NCBI GenBank assembly: GCA_051453625.1
Contig: JBOZIK010000001.1
Coordinates: 279,437,032 to 279,501,031, forward strand
Reading direction: 5' to 3'
Length of the DNA stretch: 64,000 bases
DNA from: Welwitschia mirabilis
Taxonomy: Eukaryota; Gnetophyta; Gnetopsida; Welwitschiales
The stretch's first letter is position 1. Every line of letters starts with the position of its first letter. Made by a program: the position numbers and the translations under genes. Below are positions 50,818-61,650 of this stretch, piece by piece. The notes below the pieces were generated by a model. It was not told where the DNA came from, ran no database searches, and was given only the letters and a program-made list of their open reading frames with translations.

Positions 50818-51039
50818 CTATAAATCTTTATGGAACCAAGCGAACGCATTTACCTTAGACTGCAGAAAAGAGACTAGACTCGATTCTTGTTGAGTAAGAT
50901 TTTTATTAATGATTAAAGGTTTGTTTAGATCACTGCTCAGGAAAATGTATTTCATTCCACTATCTAAAGGTTTCAGATTTAGATTTAAGTTTAGATTTTT
51001 ATTTCCTATAAATTTTTTAGAAGCATAATATCGTCTCAA
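50818..51039 (-). pseudogene. Pre-RT linker of Athila-type pol
   Basis: Reads LKPLDSGMKYIFLSSDLNKP then LIINKNLTQQESSLVSFLQ and NAFAWFHKDL, the conserved block just upstream of RT in Athila/Tat-type pol. It carries RNLNLN repeats at its start. Confidence 0.7.
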
Positions 51040-51106
51040 ACTTTCATCTAGACATTAGAAGTAGATGAACATCCTCAAAATAGGAAATCTTAGGTTTGCT
51101 AAAATC

Positions 51107-51760
51107 TTAGACTTCTGCATAGTTGATAGACTCAGACTCTCTACTCTCCAGATCAAAAAATTCAGTTTTCAGATGATTAAAATTAAGTTGATCTTCAAAA
51201 ACATATAGGTTATCTACTTCCAATTGGATATCAAACAATGTTGATTCGTAAACCATGAACCACCTTTCCTTAAGTGGATGATGCTGTAAAAATAGAGTTG
51301 GACTAATTTCTTCCTTCATACTCAAATCATTTCCTAAATCTTTTTCAGTTGCATTAAAAAATCTTATTAAAAACTTTTTATTTCCAAAATGACACTCCAT
51401 CAAACTGGCTCTTGTATCTATAATACAGTGGGCTATTGTGTAAAACTCTCTACCTAGAAGTAAAGGATATCCACCATTGTGTTTAACTTCTATAACTACA
51501 ACATTAATAGGGTAGAAATCTTCTTCTATTTGAATAACCAAATCTTGAATCACACCTAATGGTTTCTTCATAGAAGTATCAACTAGCTTTAAAACAATCC
51601 ATGTAAGGTTTACTCTTTCCTCTAATCCAAGTCTCTAATGAATGTGCAAGGGCATGATGTTGACATGAGCTCCAATATCGATCAAGACTTTTCTAATCCT
51701 ACAGTTTTCTTCTAAAGTGATACTCATAGTTATTACTCCCAGATCTTTAAACTTTGAACA
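51107..51760 (-). pseudogene. Aspartic protease relic of Athila-type element
   Basis: The open frame 51,107-51,571 reads KKPLGVIQDLVIQIEEDFYP, INVVVIEV, then GGYPLLLGREFYTIAHCIID, matching the pepsin-like retroelement protease after its active site. The upstream part (about 51,590-51,680) reads GAHVNIMPLHIH, the decayed D-x-GA active-site region. It would process gag-pol; here it is separated by stops. Confidence 0.8.
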
Positions 51761-52272
51761 TTTTTAGCAAACCAAGTTGTTAATAGATTGAGCTAGAAAG
51801 ACTTTGCTAGGGATGATACATTTTTGCTTTCTTCTAATCAAGTTTTTTTATACCTTAGAATACTTTGGATTTTCTTGAAAAAGTTTTCAAAATGGTAAGT
51901 TGATGCTCACATTTTACATTAAGGATTTTAGATGATCATTAAAAATAGGATTTATGTTTCGCTTATCTAGCCAAGGGGTAAAAGTTTTCTTATGTAAAGA
52001 GTGTTTCTTTTTGTTGCTTAATGGAGAAGGAAAAGAATGATTTTCTAAGATTTCTATGTCCTCTTATTCATCATTTTTGTCATTTTATGATGTTAAAGCC
52101 TCATGGATGGAAGGAGTTGTGTCATTCGAATTTATTATCATTACCTTGCTATCTTTTCTAACTTAGTTTAAATTCAGTAAAGGTTAAGCGACAAGAAACC
52201 CTTGCGGACTTTGATTAGCAATCATATTTGTTGTAAGATACTTACAAGGTTTTCAATGTTGATGTTTGTCTT

Positions 52273-52423
52273 NNNNNNNNNNNNNNNNNNNNNNNNNNNN
52301 NNNNNNNNNNNNNNNNNNNNNNNNNNNNNNNNNNNNNNNNNNNNNNNNNNNNNNNNNNNNNNNNNNNNNNNNNNNNNNNNNNNNNNNNNNNNNNNNNNNN
52401 NNNNNNNNNNNNNNNNNNNNNNN
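52273..52423. other. Assembly gap (151 N) inside the gag-protease region
   Basis: The run of N interrupts the minus-strand gag C-terminus; frames crossing it are artefacts. Confidence 0.95.
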
Positions 52424-53662
52424 AAAGTTAGGATGGTTTGTTTGAAAATTTTTAAAGTTAAGTTGTTCACTCATCCTAAGTTGAAATTCGTTGTGATTTT
52501 GGACTTGTCTTTGATTTTGATTTTGGTTGTAGTTTATGGACCTCTAGTTGAAAACACATACTTCCTCATAAATTTTCTCTTTGCAAGTTTGAAGCAAAGG
52601 ATATTCTTTAGTAACATAATAACTATCCTCACACAAATCACAGGTAGGAGCTACAATTTCGTTCTTCTCAGTTGTCACCTTTGCATCTAGAATCATTTGG
52701 GTGTACTTTTCCAAGGTTGAAGTGAAATCATTTATGACATTGGTTGGTTTATTTTTAGCTTTTATTTCATTTTTTTCATGATTTACTTCTTTTAAATCTT
52801 TAATGATTTGGCCTACGGTTCGATTTTCTCTAGGTGAGGGTTTAGACCATGTTTAACTCATTTCTACCAAGTCTTCCAACACTTTTCAAGCATCTTCTAA
52901 AGTTTCATTCAATAAGTTATCTTCACATAAAAAACTACTAGTTGATTTTTGTGACTATTTAATCCACTGTAAAAGTAGTCCACAAGTTCTACTTGTGAAA
53001 AGACATTTATAGGGTTTGAATGTAAAGCAATAAAGAATCTGTCATAGACAGAGACATAGTCTTCATTAGGTATTTTTTGGAAGGTTATAACTCCTTTCTT
53101 ACATTTTCGGATGGTGGTCTCACTCATAAATATCTTGATAAAGGCTTCCTGAACTTAACTCCATGATTTTAGGATTTTGTGGGGAATCATTTTTAACCAT
53201 AGTTCAGCGTTATCTTTTAAAATGATGGGGAAGAGAACCATGTAGGTTCTATCACATGCATTTTTTACCATTTCCGAAAGTGAGGACTAACTATTCTATG
53301 TAGGCAATGTATTAAAAAAGATCTTCGTCGGGTTCACCACTAAAAGTAGGATATGCATTTAGGTTTCTTAATTTAACATCATTATTGGGAGGTAGGTCAA
53401 AAAGAGTTTGGATTTCACATTTCTTATTTGTAATGAGATCTCTAAGAGTAACATGTACATTAGTATGAACAGGAGTGGTTGTAGGGGTTCCAATGATAAG
53501 GGGTGGATTTGGTAAGACATGTTGCTTTTGCTTTTGGGATGAGGTAGACATGATTGGAAAAGAGAAACTCTCATATAAATAATCATTTGAAAATTTTTCT
53601 TTAGCAAAATCAGACTCTGCAAAAATGAAAGTAGATATTGTAGGAATTTCTAAAGTTTGCAT
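52424..53662 (-). pseudogene. gag relic of Athila-type element
   Basis: It starts at MQTLEIPTISTFIFAESDFA (53,662) and the open N-terminal piece continues to AYPTFSGEPDEDLF (about 53,315). After frameshifts it reads YDRFFIALHSNPINVFSQVE and LVDYFYSGLN (about 52,960-53,060), then APTCDLCEDSYYVTKEYPLL (about 52,570-52,650), a zinc-knuckle-like C..C....C/P segment typical of Athila/Tat gag. Gag would form the capsid of the element particle. It is not functional. Confidence 0.8.
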
Positions 53663-53926
53663 ATCTTTGCTGCTATGTTTACCTAGTTTGTTTCCAAGTC
53701 AATCAAACCTTCTTGGATATTTTCCTCAATAAACAGCTGGTCTCTCTGATATTTTTCTTTCTTATCAGATTTTACCATACATGCTCAATATCAGATGCAC
53801 AAAGTATCATCCTTATAATCATCTGGAGGATAATCTAGATGATATAAACACAAAAACCATAAAAAAGGAAAACAAAGAAAACAGAAACAAAAACTGATAG
53901 ACACAGAAAAACTTTAAAAAGCAGAC

Positions 53927-54063
53927 TGTCATCCACCTGAGTCATCTAGATGACAGAGGGAATGATGGGAAATATCCTAAAAATTTGTGACAGACAGAAA
54001 CAAAAAACTCATGGCACAGAGGCTGTCATTGCCGCATGTCGTCTAGATGATGAAGTCGATGAC
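53927..54063. repeat. Two hairpin motifs in the 5' leader of the element
   Basis: 53,927-53,966 (TGTCATCCACCTGAGTCATC then TAGATGACAGAGGGAATGAT) and 54,022-54,063 (GCTGTCATTGCCGCATGTCG then TCTAGATGATGAAGTCGATG). Both lie between gag and the primer site, so outside the LTR. They show the same arm-core-arm order as the LTR motifs. Confidence 0.7.
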
Positions 54064-54230
54064 TAACTTTTTACTACATAACAGAAAGAAAACTTTTTAT
54101 TTGAAAACAAAAAACTAACACTGTGAATAAAGAAAAACCTATGCTACTGTAGATAAAGGTACAACCTTGTTATAGGCAAGCATCCAAAGCAAAATACTCA
54201 CTAGAGTAAGAACTTTCAAACTCTAAACAG

Positions 54231-54252
54231 CCTTCCCTGGCAATAGCGCTAA
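54231..54252 (-). promoter_or_regulatory. Primer-binding site, tRNA-Asp type
   Basis: Element sense TTAGCGCTATTGCCAGGGAA, against TTGGCGCCGTTGCCGGGGAA used by Athila-type elements. Every difference is a C-to-T or G-to-A transition. It starts two bases inside the LTR edge at 54,255. Confidence 0.85.
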
Positions 54253-54254
54253 GA

Positions 54255-55025
54255 TGTTGTAATGCATATTTATGCAACGTTATGTCGTTAGTTTAATCAA
54301 ATCCTATTTATACAAACACAACACACTAATATAGACAGGAGTGATCCAAATGTCTTAATCCATCAAAGGCTAAACTAGAAAATAAGAGAGTTGATTTTCA
54401 CAAAGAAATACTTATACTCTAACTATAGAAAAATAACTTGCAATGTATGAAACTAAAATGTAACACACTCATGCAAAGCTAATCTAGGAAAAGAAAATAA
54501 CAATACACTTAACATAAACTAACCATGCGTAACCTTGATAAAGGTTACCCTCATAACCTATATTACTAAAGAAACTGTCATCAAATCAGCAGCAACATAA
54601 GCTATAAGATTGAAGAACAAACATGCATTGAAAAAGGAAAAGAAGTGTTTTGTATTAAATCGTGAACTACATTCGTGTTATAAAGTAGCCACACCTCAAT
54701 GGAGAAAACACGACCCAACACCAAGGAAAACGACTCTCTCTAACTATAGGGATGGATCTCTGACCCTTTAATCTCTTGTCATGAGAATTTCTAGTGCAAA
54801 CAAAGACAAGCAGGAATCGAGGGCAAGATCACTATTTATTGATATACAAGCACATAAGAAAATAGATAGAAAGGTGTGGGTAAAACCATAATGGTCGTGC
54901 GAAAAGAAATAAACACACATGTGGTAGAAGTTAAGTGAATGTTTAGTATATACATTACAACAGTGTCGTCCGGCTGGTCATTCGGACGATAGAGGAGACG
55001 CTGCCACCTTATAAATGATGCACAT
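54255..55025 (-). mobile_element. Right (5') LTR, inner part
   Basis: It starts TGTTGTAATG, like the nested element's LTR start TGTTGTGATG. 54,734-55,025 matches the left LTR 43,616-43,910, with a hairpin motif at 54,963-54,994 (GTGTCGTCCGGCTGGTCATT then CGGACGAT). A minus-strand TATA-like AATAAATAG lies at about 54,832-54,840. Homology to the left LTR stops after GATGCACAT at 55,025 and resumes only at 61,654. Confidence 0.85.
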
Positions 55026-55033
55026 AAAAAATA

Positions 55034-55134
55034 GAGGCTTTTAAGGTGTTTATTTAAATAAACGCCTCTAATACAATGTGATCTTTGAGTTTAAATATAG
55101 GGATCTTTTAAGGCATTTAACCGACAAATGCCTT
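55034..55134. repeat. Left edge hairpins of the insert
   Basis: GAGGC (55,034) pairs with GCCTC (55,064) around the perfect 16-base palindrome GTTTATTTAAATAAAC (55,048-55,063). A second hairpin, AAGGCATTT (55,110-55,118) with AAATGCCTT (55,126-55,134), has a 7-base loop. Confidence 0.8.
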
Positions 55135-57330
55135 AGAAGGACCGTTAGTTCAGCCAAAACCCTCACGCGCTAGTTTAGAGAAAATTACAAAAACGGCCAC
55201 ACGCTAGTTTAGCCAAAACCCTCACATGCTACTTCAGCTACAAGTAGCACTGGTGAGTGCTCACTCACGTGTTGCTAAAAGCGTCTTCAACTTTATGCTG
55301 CAGAGGCTCAATTTCAATCCGAGTTAGCGCTCATCGATCCTCCCCCAAACACAATCCGTAAAACTGCGAAACAGCATATGCCCTAGAATTTGCTTAGTGC
55401 CTCATGCATTTCTGATAAAGATTAAGTCCACTGTCCTACGCTAGGGTTTAAAGGAATTCGGCTACATATAATAAATGAATTGGTCATCGCTGTGTTTCAT
55501 GCGTGCTTGTTCTACACTCTTTTACATTGCGAATCAGGCTAGATTGCGAATAGTTTACTTAGTTTTTTGTTGATGGATGGTTGTAATTCTTAGGGTTTTT
55601 CCCGTTTTAGAAAAATCAAACATTCTCAGGGTTCTTATCAAACCTACAATATGAGTCGTAGGATTATAATAAATCCAACATGGGATTCTCAGGGTTCCTA
55701 TCAAAGGTGGGAGACACTGCATCTGATCTTCCAGAGCCAAATGTTGTGATCCCTATTTCGTCGTAATAGGGCTTCCAGGAGGCGAGAGGTTCAGAGACAG
55801 AGTGATGTGCCTCTCTTAAGAATCCAATCACCCTTGCAAAGAAGCACTTTCTTATTTCTTTTTAGGAGGCCCTCGCCTGCTTTGATGCTGCCCCACTGCC
55901 TGTGCTACTGCCACCAACTTTGAGTGTGTGGTTGCTCCCACACTCCTCGCTAATCGCTTATTGGCTGGAGTCCCCTTTGAATAAGCTGGCTCGCCATTAT
56001 TGGCGCCCTCCCCGCTTGCATGGACGCTACCCTCTCACATCTCCAGTGCCTTCCTTTTGATCTCTTGTCATCCTGTATTTGACCATACTGGTTGCAGCTG
56101 AGAGACCTGTTGGTTGGGCCTTCCTGTCCACTAGCTTTCCTGCTAGTCGTGTCCCTGCATTGGCGTCCTTTCTGTACGCTGGCTCACCTTCAATGATTCC
56201 ACAGGGAGGAGCAATTAAATGGTCAATGAGTGAAAGGGCATGTTAATCTGTTGAAGAATTCGATAATGCAAGGTCTCAGAGGTGCACAGGGAGGAGAATA
56301 TTCATTGCAGACAATTGCAATGAAAGGAATAAAATGCATTAACCATGGGAAACTAAGGAGAGGCATGTAAGTCAGAGATGCACAACCATAGTTTAAAACC
56401 TTAAGGGAATCAATAAAGTTTTTAGATTAATTTCAGGACAAAGGCAATAAGAAGAATATGCCTAATTTATCAACAAAAGTAAAGGAATTATTGAATCATT
56501 GACACTAGTATGAAAAAAGGGTTTCCTAGGAACAAAAATATAGAGTGATTTAAAGGGAAAAGGGTAATCCAGAAAATGCCAAATTAAGTTGAGTTTTGGA
56601 GTAATTTCTGTAATTACTTTAGACTCCTCTGTGATTATGGTTTTCTCATAGTATTCATGCTTCCGCTGTGGCACTATAAACTAATAAAGTAACATTGACA
56701 ACCCGAGACATTTTAATCACTGCATAATAGTGGTTTTTGATAAAAAATTAATTGGAATGCTCTTCAGGGAAATGGAAATGGGATTGTAGGCTATAGAGAA
56801 CAGTTGCATCATGATTCCCAGGAAATGCACTAGCAAATAATCACAGTAAGGTCCTTGGAGAGGTGAGGAAGACGTGGGTAGAAATGCACATAGCTTTGTC
56901 ATTGTAATGTTTAGTATGCAATTATTTAGATTTGCAGAGTGTCTTATTTCGTTTTTTTGGAATATTCTGAAGACCCAAATCATCTGATTAGAGAGAGCCT
57001 CACTTGGAACACTTCTTATATTCTTATCTGAAACATAACAATGCTGCTATTCGGACATTTCTGCCTTTGGTTCTGCAAATAGCTATGTGCACGCATGCTC
57101 AAGGGCATGGGTGCATGCATGGGTGCCTGTGTGAGAGAACATATAATTAGCTATCACAATGTGCTAACAGAGTAGAAAGCTTAAATTGGTCGTTTACTTT
57201 CTCAACAAGACATGTTGCTAGATTTTATATTTTTTTAAACGTTCTTGCTTGACAAGATGCCTGCATGCAAGACGATAATGCTTATTTTTCTACTTTGATT
57301 CTGATGTTACCTTTGCAATGCTGTTAACAG
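55135..57330. other. Insert sequence upstream of the CGI-58 exons
   Basis: 55,140-55,540 and 55,740-56,200 are GC-richer than the surroundings and contain 5'-UTR-like AGGGTTT words (55,444; 55,594). I searched by eye for the missing upstream CGI-58 exons (the HGYGAS and DQLGWG blocks) and did not see them. A perfect or near repeat of CTCAGGGTTC(T/C)TATCAAA occurs at about 55,625 and 55,691. The sequence just before 57,331 reads as an intron end (CTTTGCAATGCTGTTAACAG). Confidence 0.4.
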
Positions 57331-59809
57331 ATGCTGATAGATGGTTTATTGATTCAATGGAGGAGTGGCGTAAGGCCAAAGGCCTCGATAAGTTTATTCT
57401 GTTAGGACACTCTTTAGGAGGATATGTTGCTGCAAAATATGCTCTTGAGGTACGCATTATCAGCCCTCTTATTTTATTCTCTTTTCTTAAATTCATTAGA
57501 TGCTGCTGTTTATGTAACAACTTGTTTCTTAACAGCATTCAGAGCATGTCCAACATCTCATACTTGTTGGTCCGGCGGGATTTTGTGAACAGTCTGATAA
57601 AAATGCTGAGCGGCTAGTAAGTTTTGGATCTAGTTGGCAACGCCTCATACTGGGGCACCTTTGGGAATCTAATTTCACACCGCAAATGATCATAAGGTCA
57701 GATTCTTAGTATCTTTGAAAGCATTGTCTTATATTTAATCCTTTCCACTTGAACGGTATATATAGTTAAATTTATCTGTAGTTCCTCTTTTGAGCCTTGG
57801 GGTTTAGGCTACTGGTAAAATATGGTATACTTTCTTACTGGCAAAAAGAGTGGTGATGTGTTAAATCTTATTATAAAACCCTGCTATATTGAAATCTTGC
57901 ATGGCAAATTAAGTTGTTAGAATAAAGGCTACATGTCAGTGGTGCAATTTTCTATAGTGAACACTTTTGCTATGCTCTTTGATTTAACAATCTTGGTTTT
58001 TCCTTGGCATTTTGTGCTCTAGAAAGAGGCATACACTATGGCTTGAAGAATCAGTTAACAACAAACATTTAGAAATCAACAGTTTCAAATCCTTTTACTC
58101 CATACATACACAACATTTCGTTACATCATGGTACAATTATTCTCCTTTGCCATCATCGAAATTTTGACCTGTTTACCATAAGTTGGCCCTTTTAGTGTTT
58201 CAGTAAACATTTGATACAATGCCAGCTGTTTTTTTATATGAAAACAGAACCATCTCTCTTTGCTACGACAGGTATTAAGCTGCATCTATTAAATCAATGA
58301 TAACAGTTTTGAAAGACAAGTTCACTATTCAATTCAACATGCTTGAAATAATTGGGCAATGGTGGAGTCTGGTTGTACACATGCTGGACAAAATGTCAAA
58401 TAAGCCATTGCACATTAAGTAACAGATGATCGTGCAGATAAACCATCAGATGCTAGCAGCTTCTTTGTGTTCTTGCTGGTCATCTTTCTGATTAATGCAA
58501 TCTACAATGTGACAATTCCTTCTATATTAGACAACTGTCAATACTGTTTAATATTCCCCCCTGTTGCATCGCCCTCGAAACTTCATTCGCTGATTCAGAA
58601 TGGAAATTTGAAATAGTTGCAATAATAATTTGTGAAATTGTGAGTGTGCATACTACCATTTTGCCACCTCTATGGACAGTAAATACAAGAAGTTGCATCT
58701 AATTATAACAGACACATCTAGGAAATTTGAGTTTGGGGTGTTAGGCATTTTGGTTTTAGCATTGTTCATGGATACTGAATTGATGAATTTTCTGTTTTTC
58801 TAAAACCCATACAGCAACTTGATTGATGTTCTCCATAGGGTAAAATTTGGTGGTTCTCTTTAACTTGAATTTATGTAGTTGCAGGGGGTTGGGCCCATTG
58901 GGTCCTAATGTAATTCGTAGATTCACAACCGTCCGATTTCTTTCTGAAGGGCTTGGTGATAAGCTAAACAAAGAGGAGTTTAAGCTGCTTTCAGGCAAGC
59001 CTTCCTACCTTTCACATACTGTTCTCAAAAACTGCTTTCATTATTTAGAGCATTCAATTGAATCTCCCAGAAAGCTAAATGTTATTTGTTTTTATTCTGA
59101 TTTGATCAGATTATATCTACCATACTGTGGCTGGCAAGCCATCTGGAGAGCACTGCTTGAATTATATATACTCTTTTGGAGCATTCACTCGGAAGCCCCT
59201 TTTAAAAAGGTTTGTCTCTTCAGGAATGTATCCAAGATCCAGCATATGGTATCCCAGCTGCATTTATTGTGGTCTTGTTAAGCAACAATGAATGTGGCTT
59301 TTATGATTTCATGTTGCCTGAAAGTGTTCACTCTATTTCTTAAGCCATACTAAATGAAGTTTTAGATGAAGATTATGATGGAAAATTATTTTGACATTTT
59401 TCCTTTGCAGGGCATCTGAGTGGAAAGTGCCTACTACTTTTATTTATGGCTGTCAAGACTGGGAGAATTACACAGATGCACAGGAGGCTCGCAAGGATAT
59501 GAATGTTCCCGTTGACATCATAAGAATACAAAATGTGAGTGAACTTTGTTCTTCAACTAAATGTTGAGAATTCATGTATGTTTATGTTGGTTCTAATTAG
59601 TGTACCAATACGTTGGTAGTTAAATGTCAACTGTGATGCTATAGAAAGTTATAAAACCAGAAAGTAATTCTACTTTGTGCTTGTAGGGTCGTCATCTGGT
59701 TTTCATGGAAAATCCATCAGCATTTCATGCAGCTGTGTTTAGTGCCTGCCAGAACTTATCTACAGATTTCAAGCATGAAGCCTTGCATGAATATTTGACG
59801 AAAGTGTGA
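57331..59809 (+). CDS. CGI-58/ABHD5-type alpha/beta hydrolase, six 3' exons (partial)
   Basis: Exons 57,331-57,449, 57,536-57,696, 58,885-58,994, 59,110-59,209, 59,411-59,534 and 59,687-59,809 join in phase to 244 residues without a stop, ending at TGA 59,807-59,809. They match the C-terminal three fifths of plant CGI-58 homologues (Arabidopsis At4g24160 type, about 418 residues), lipid-metabolism enzymes with acyl-hydrolase and lysophosphatidic acid acyltransferase activity. Visible features: nucleophile elbow LLGHSLGGYVAAKYAL (about residues 23-38), HLWESNFTP, GLGPLGPNVIRRFTT, acid region TTFIYGCQDWENY and the histidine block GRHLVFMENP. The family's H-x4-D acyltransferase motif reads H-x4-E here. 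Upstream exons (oxyanion HGYGAS block) are absent from the visible 57 kb, so this is a captured or truncated gene, or the end of a gene with a giant intron. Reading frame and splice sites look intact. Confidence 0.85.
58995..59109 (+). other. GC-AG intron in the CGI-58 gene
   Basis: The exon ends TTTCAG and the intron starts GCAAGC, the known rare GC donor consensus AG|GCAAG; it ends TTTGATCAG. Skipping these 115 bases joins KLLS to DYIYHTVAGKPSGEHCLNY, which is the expected family sequence; the split codon G|AT gives the D. The other introns use GT-AG: 57,450-57,535, 57,697-58,884, 59,210-59,410 and 59,535-59,686. Confidence 0.85.
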
Positions 59810-61412
59810 TGCACTTCAAAGGAAGTTTATACATCTTGATAATTTATGAAATAGCAATGTCACATAATGTCTTGAAAAATTTAGTCACTCAAAAAATGAA
59901 GGATATTTCTTCTTACTTAATCTTGCATAAGGTATCTCATTGTTCACCTACAAATGAATATCATAACTTCAAACAGAAACCGTTAAATATATCAATGGTA
60001 TTTGGATACCAAACACTCTCATGCCTAACCTGATGATAATATGGAAGATATGAAAAAATAGATAAAAATATTCGCACTATTGATATAAGGCAAGACAGTC
60101 AGTACAATAGTTGGCAATAACAATGAATAGGTCATTCTCTCAGGAAGCCTTTGGGTGCACTTCATGTGACATGAGAAACAAAAACACCATAATTGANNNN
60201 NNNNNNNNNNNNNNNNNNNNNNNNNNNNNNNNNNNNNNNNNNNNNNNNNNNNNNNNNNNNNNNNNNNNNNNNNNNNNNNNNNNNNNNNNNNNNNNNGGTG
60301 CACTTCATGTGACATGAGAAACAGAAAACATCATAATTGACTGTGTTGAATGGTTTTATTAGTCAACAAAATTATATAAGCAGCTATTTTGTCCTGCTAT
60401 GTGGTGTATAGTGGATGCTATTAACCTAAAAATTTAACTTTAATTTATGCTATCTTTGCACATAAGTTTATCATATATTCTGTGTTGTTTTAAAGCTCAA
60501 AAATAACATTCCAGTGGGAAGCATTAACAGTCTCAAGTTTGATTTCTTATGCAAGCAGCACTGATATGGACTATTAATTCTCCAGCAAGGCAATCTCGTG
60601 CCAGTGTTCATCNNNNNNNNNNNNNNNNNNNNNNNNNNNNNNNNNNNNNNNNNNNNNNNNNNNNNNNNNNNNNNNNNNNNNNNNNNNNNNNNNNNNNNNN
60701 NNNNNNNNNNNNNNNNNNNNNNNNNNNNNNNNNNNNNNNNNNNNNNNNNNNNNNNNNNNNNNNNNNNNNNNNNNNNNNNNNNNNNNNNNNNNNNNNNNNN
60801 NNNNNNNNNNNNNNNNNNNNNNNNNNNNNNNNNNNNNNNNNNNNNNNNNNNNNNNNNNNNNNNNNNNNNNNNNNNNNNNNNNNNNNNNNNNNNNNNNNNN
60901 NNNNNNNNNNNNNNNNNNNNNNNNNNNNNNNNNNNNNNNNNNNNNNNNNNNNNNNNNNNNNNNNNNNNNNNNNNNNNNNNNNNNNNNNNNNNNNNNNNNN
61001 NNNNNNNNNNNNNNNNNNNNNNNNNNNNNNNNNNNNNNNNNNNNNNNNNNNNNNNNNNNNNNNNNNNNNNNNNNNNNNNNNNNNNNNNNNNNNNNNNNNN
61101 NNNNNNNNNNNNNNNNNNNNNNNNNNNNNNNNNNNNNNNNNNNNNNNNNNNNNNNNNNNNNNNNNNNNNNNNNNNNNNNNNNNNNNNNNNNNNNNNNNNN
61201 NNNNNNNNNNNNNNNNNNNNNNNNNNNNNNNNNNNNNNNNNNNNNNNNNNNNNNNNNNNNNNNNNNNNNNNNNNNTTGATGAAATCCATCCCTAGGATGT
61301 GCTCTGGTATTAACCGGGATAGACACTTATTTGAGAGAAAGTATGAGGCATACATAAATCATGTAAATAGTGCATAACTCATAAATTTTTTTGGTACTAC
61401 AATGAACCTTTT
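59810..61412. other. Downstream of the CGI-58 exons; two gaps
   Basis: Probably includes the gene's 3' UTR. N runs at 60,197-60,296 and 60,613-61,275 remove much of it. A minus-strand frame on either side of the second gap reads protein-like words (CLSRLIPEHILGMDFI right of it, DEHWHEIALLEN left of it) that I do not recognise. Open frames crossing the N runs are meaningless. Confidence 0.4.
60149..60340. repeat. 45-bp direct repeat flanking a 100-N gap
   Basis: GGTGCACTTCATGTGACATG begins near 60,154 and again at 60,297, and both copies continue AGAAACA..AAACA(C/T)CATAATTGA. The gap between them is a round 100 N. Either a short tandem repeat or a mis-joined contig end. Confidence 0.75.
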
Positions 61413-61650
61413 GCGGCGTTTATTTAAAAAAAAGCCTTAAAAGGCTTTTGAAACGCTTCTTAACAAAAAAATGCCTTGAAACGATTTTGAGGGGCTTCTT
61501 AGAAAAACACTTTAAAAGACATTTTAAGGCATTTATCTAACAAATCGCCTCAAAAGTAAAACGCCTTAACAAATACTTTTAAAGGCGCCTTTATTCAAAC
61601 GTCATGGAAATGCCTTAAAAGCCAAGGCATTTGTTTGCTTTTTAAGGCGT
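61413..61650. repeat. Right edge array of the insert
   Basis: Dense degenerate words GGCGTTTATTTAAAAA, AAGCCTTAAAAGGCTTTT, AATGCCTTGAAACG and TTTTAAGGCATTTATCTAAC, ending TTTTTAAGGCGTTTAT. The stretch 61,522-61,550 is a close copy of the left-edge hairpin at 55,107-55,134. Confidence 0.8.

Noticed and set aside
60471-61355. Long open frames on both strands across 60.5-61.4 kb
   Set aside because: They exist only because the 663-base N run has no stops; the real sequence on each side is under 40 residues per frame.
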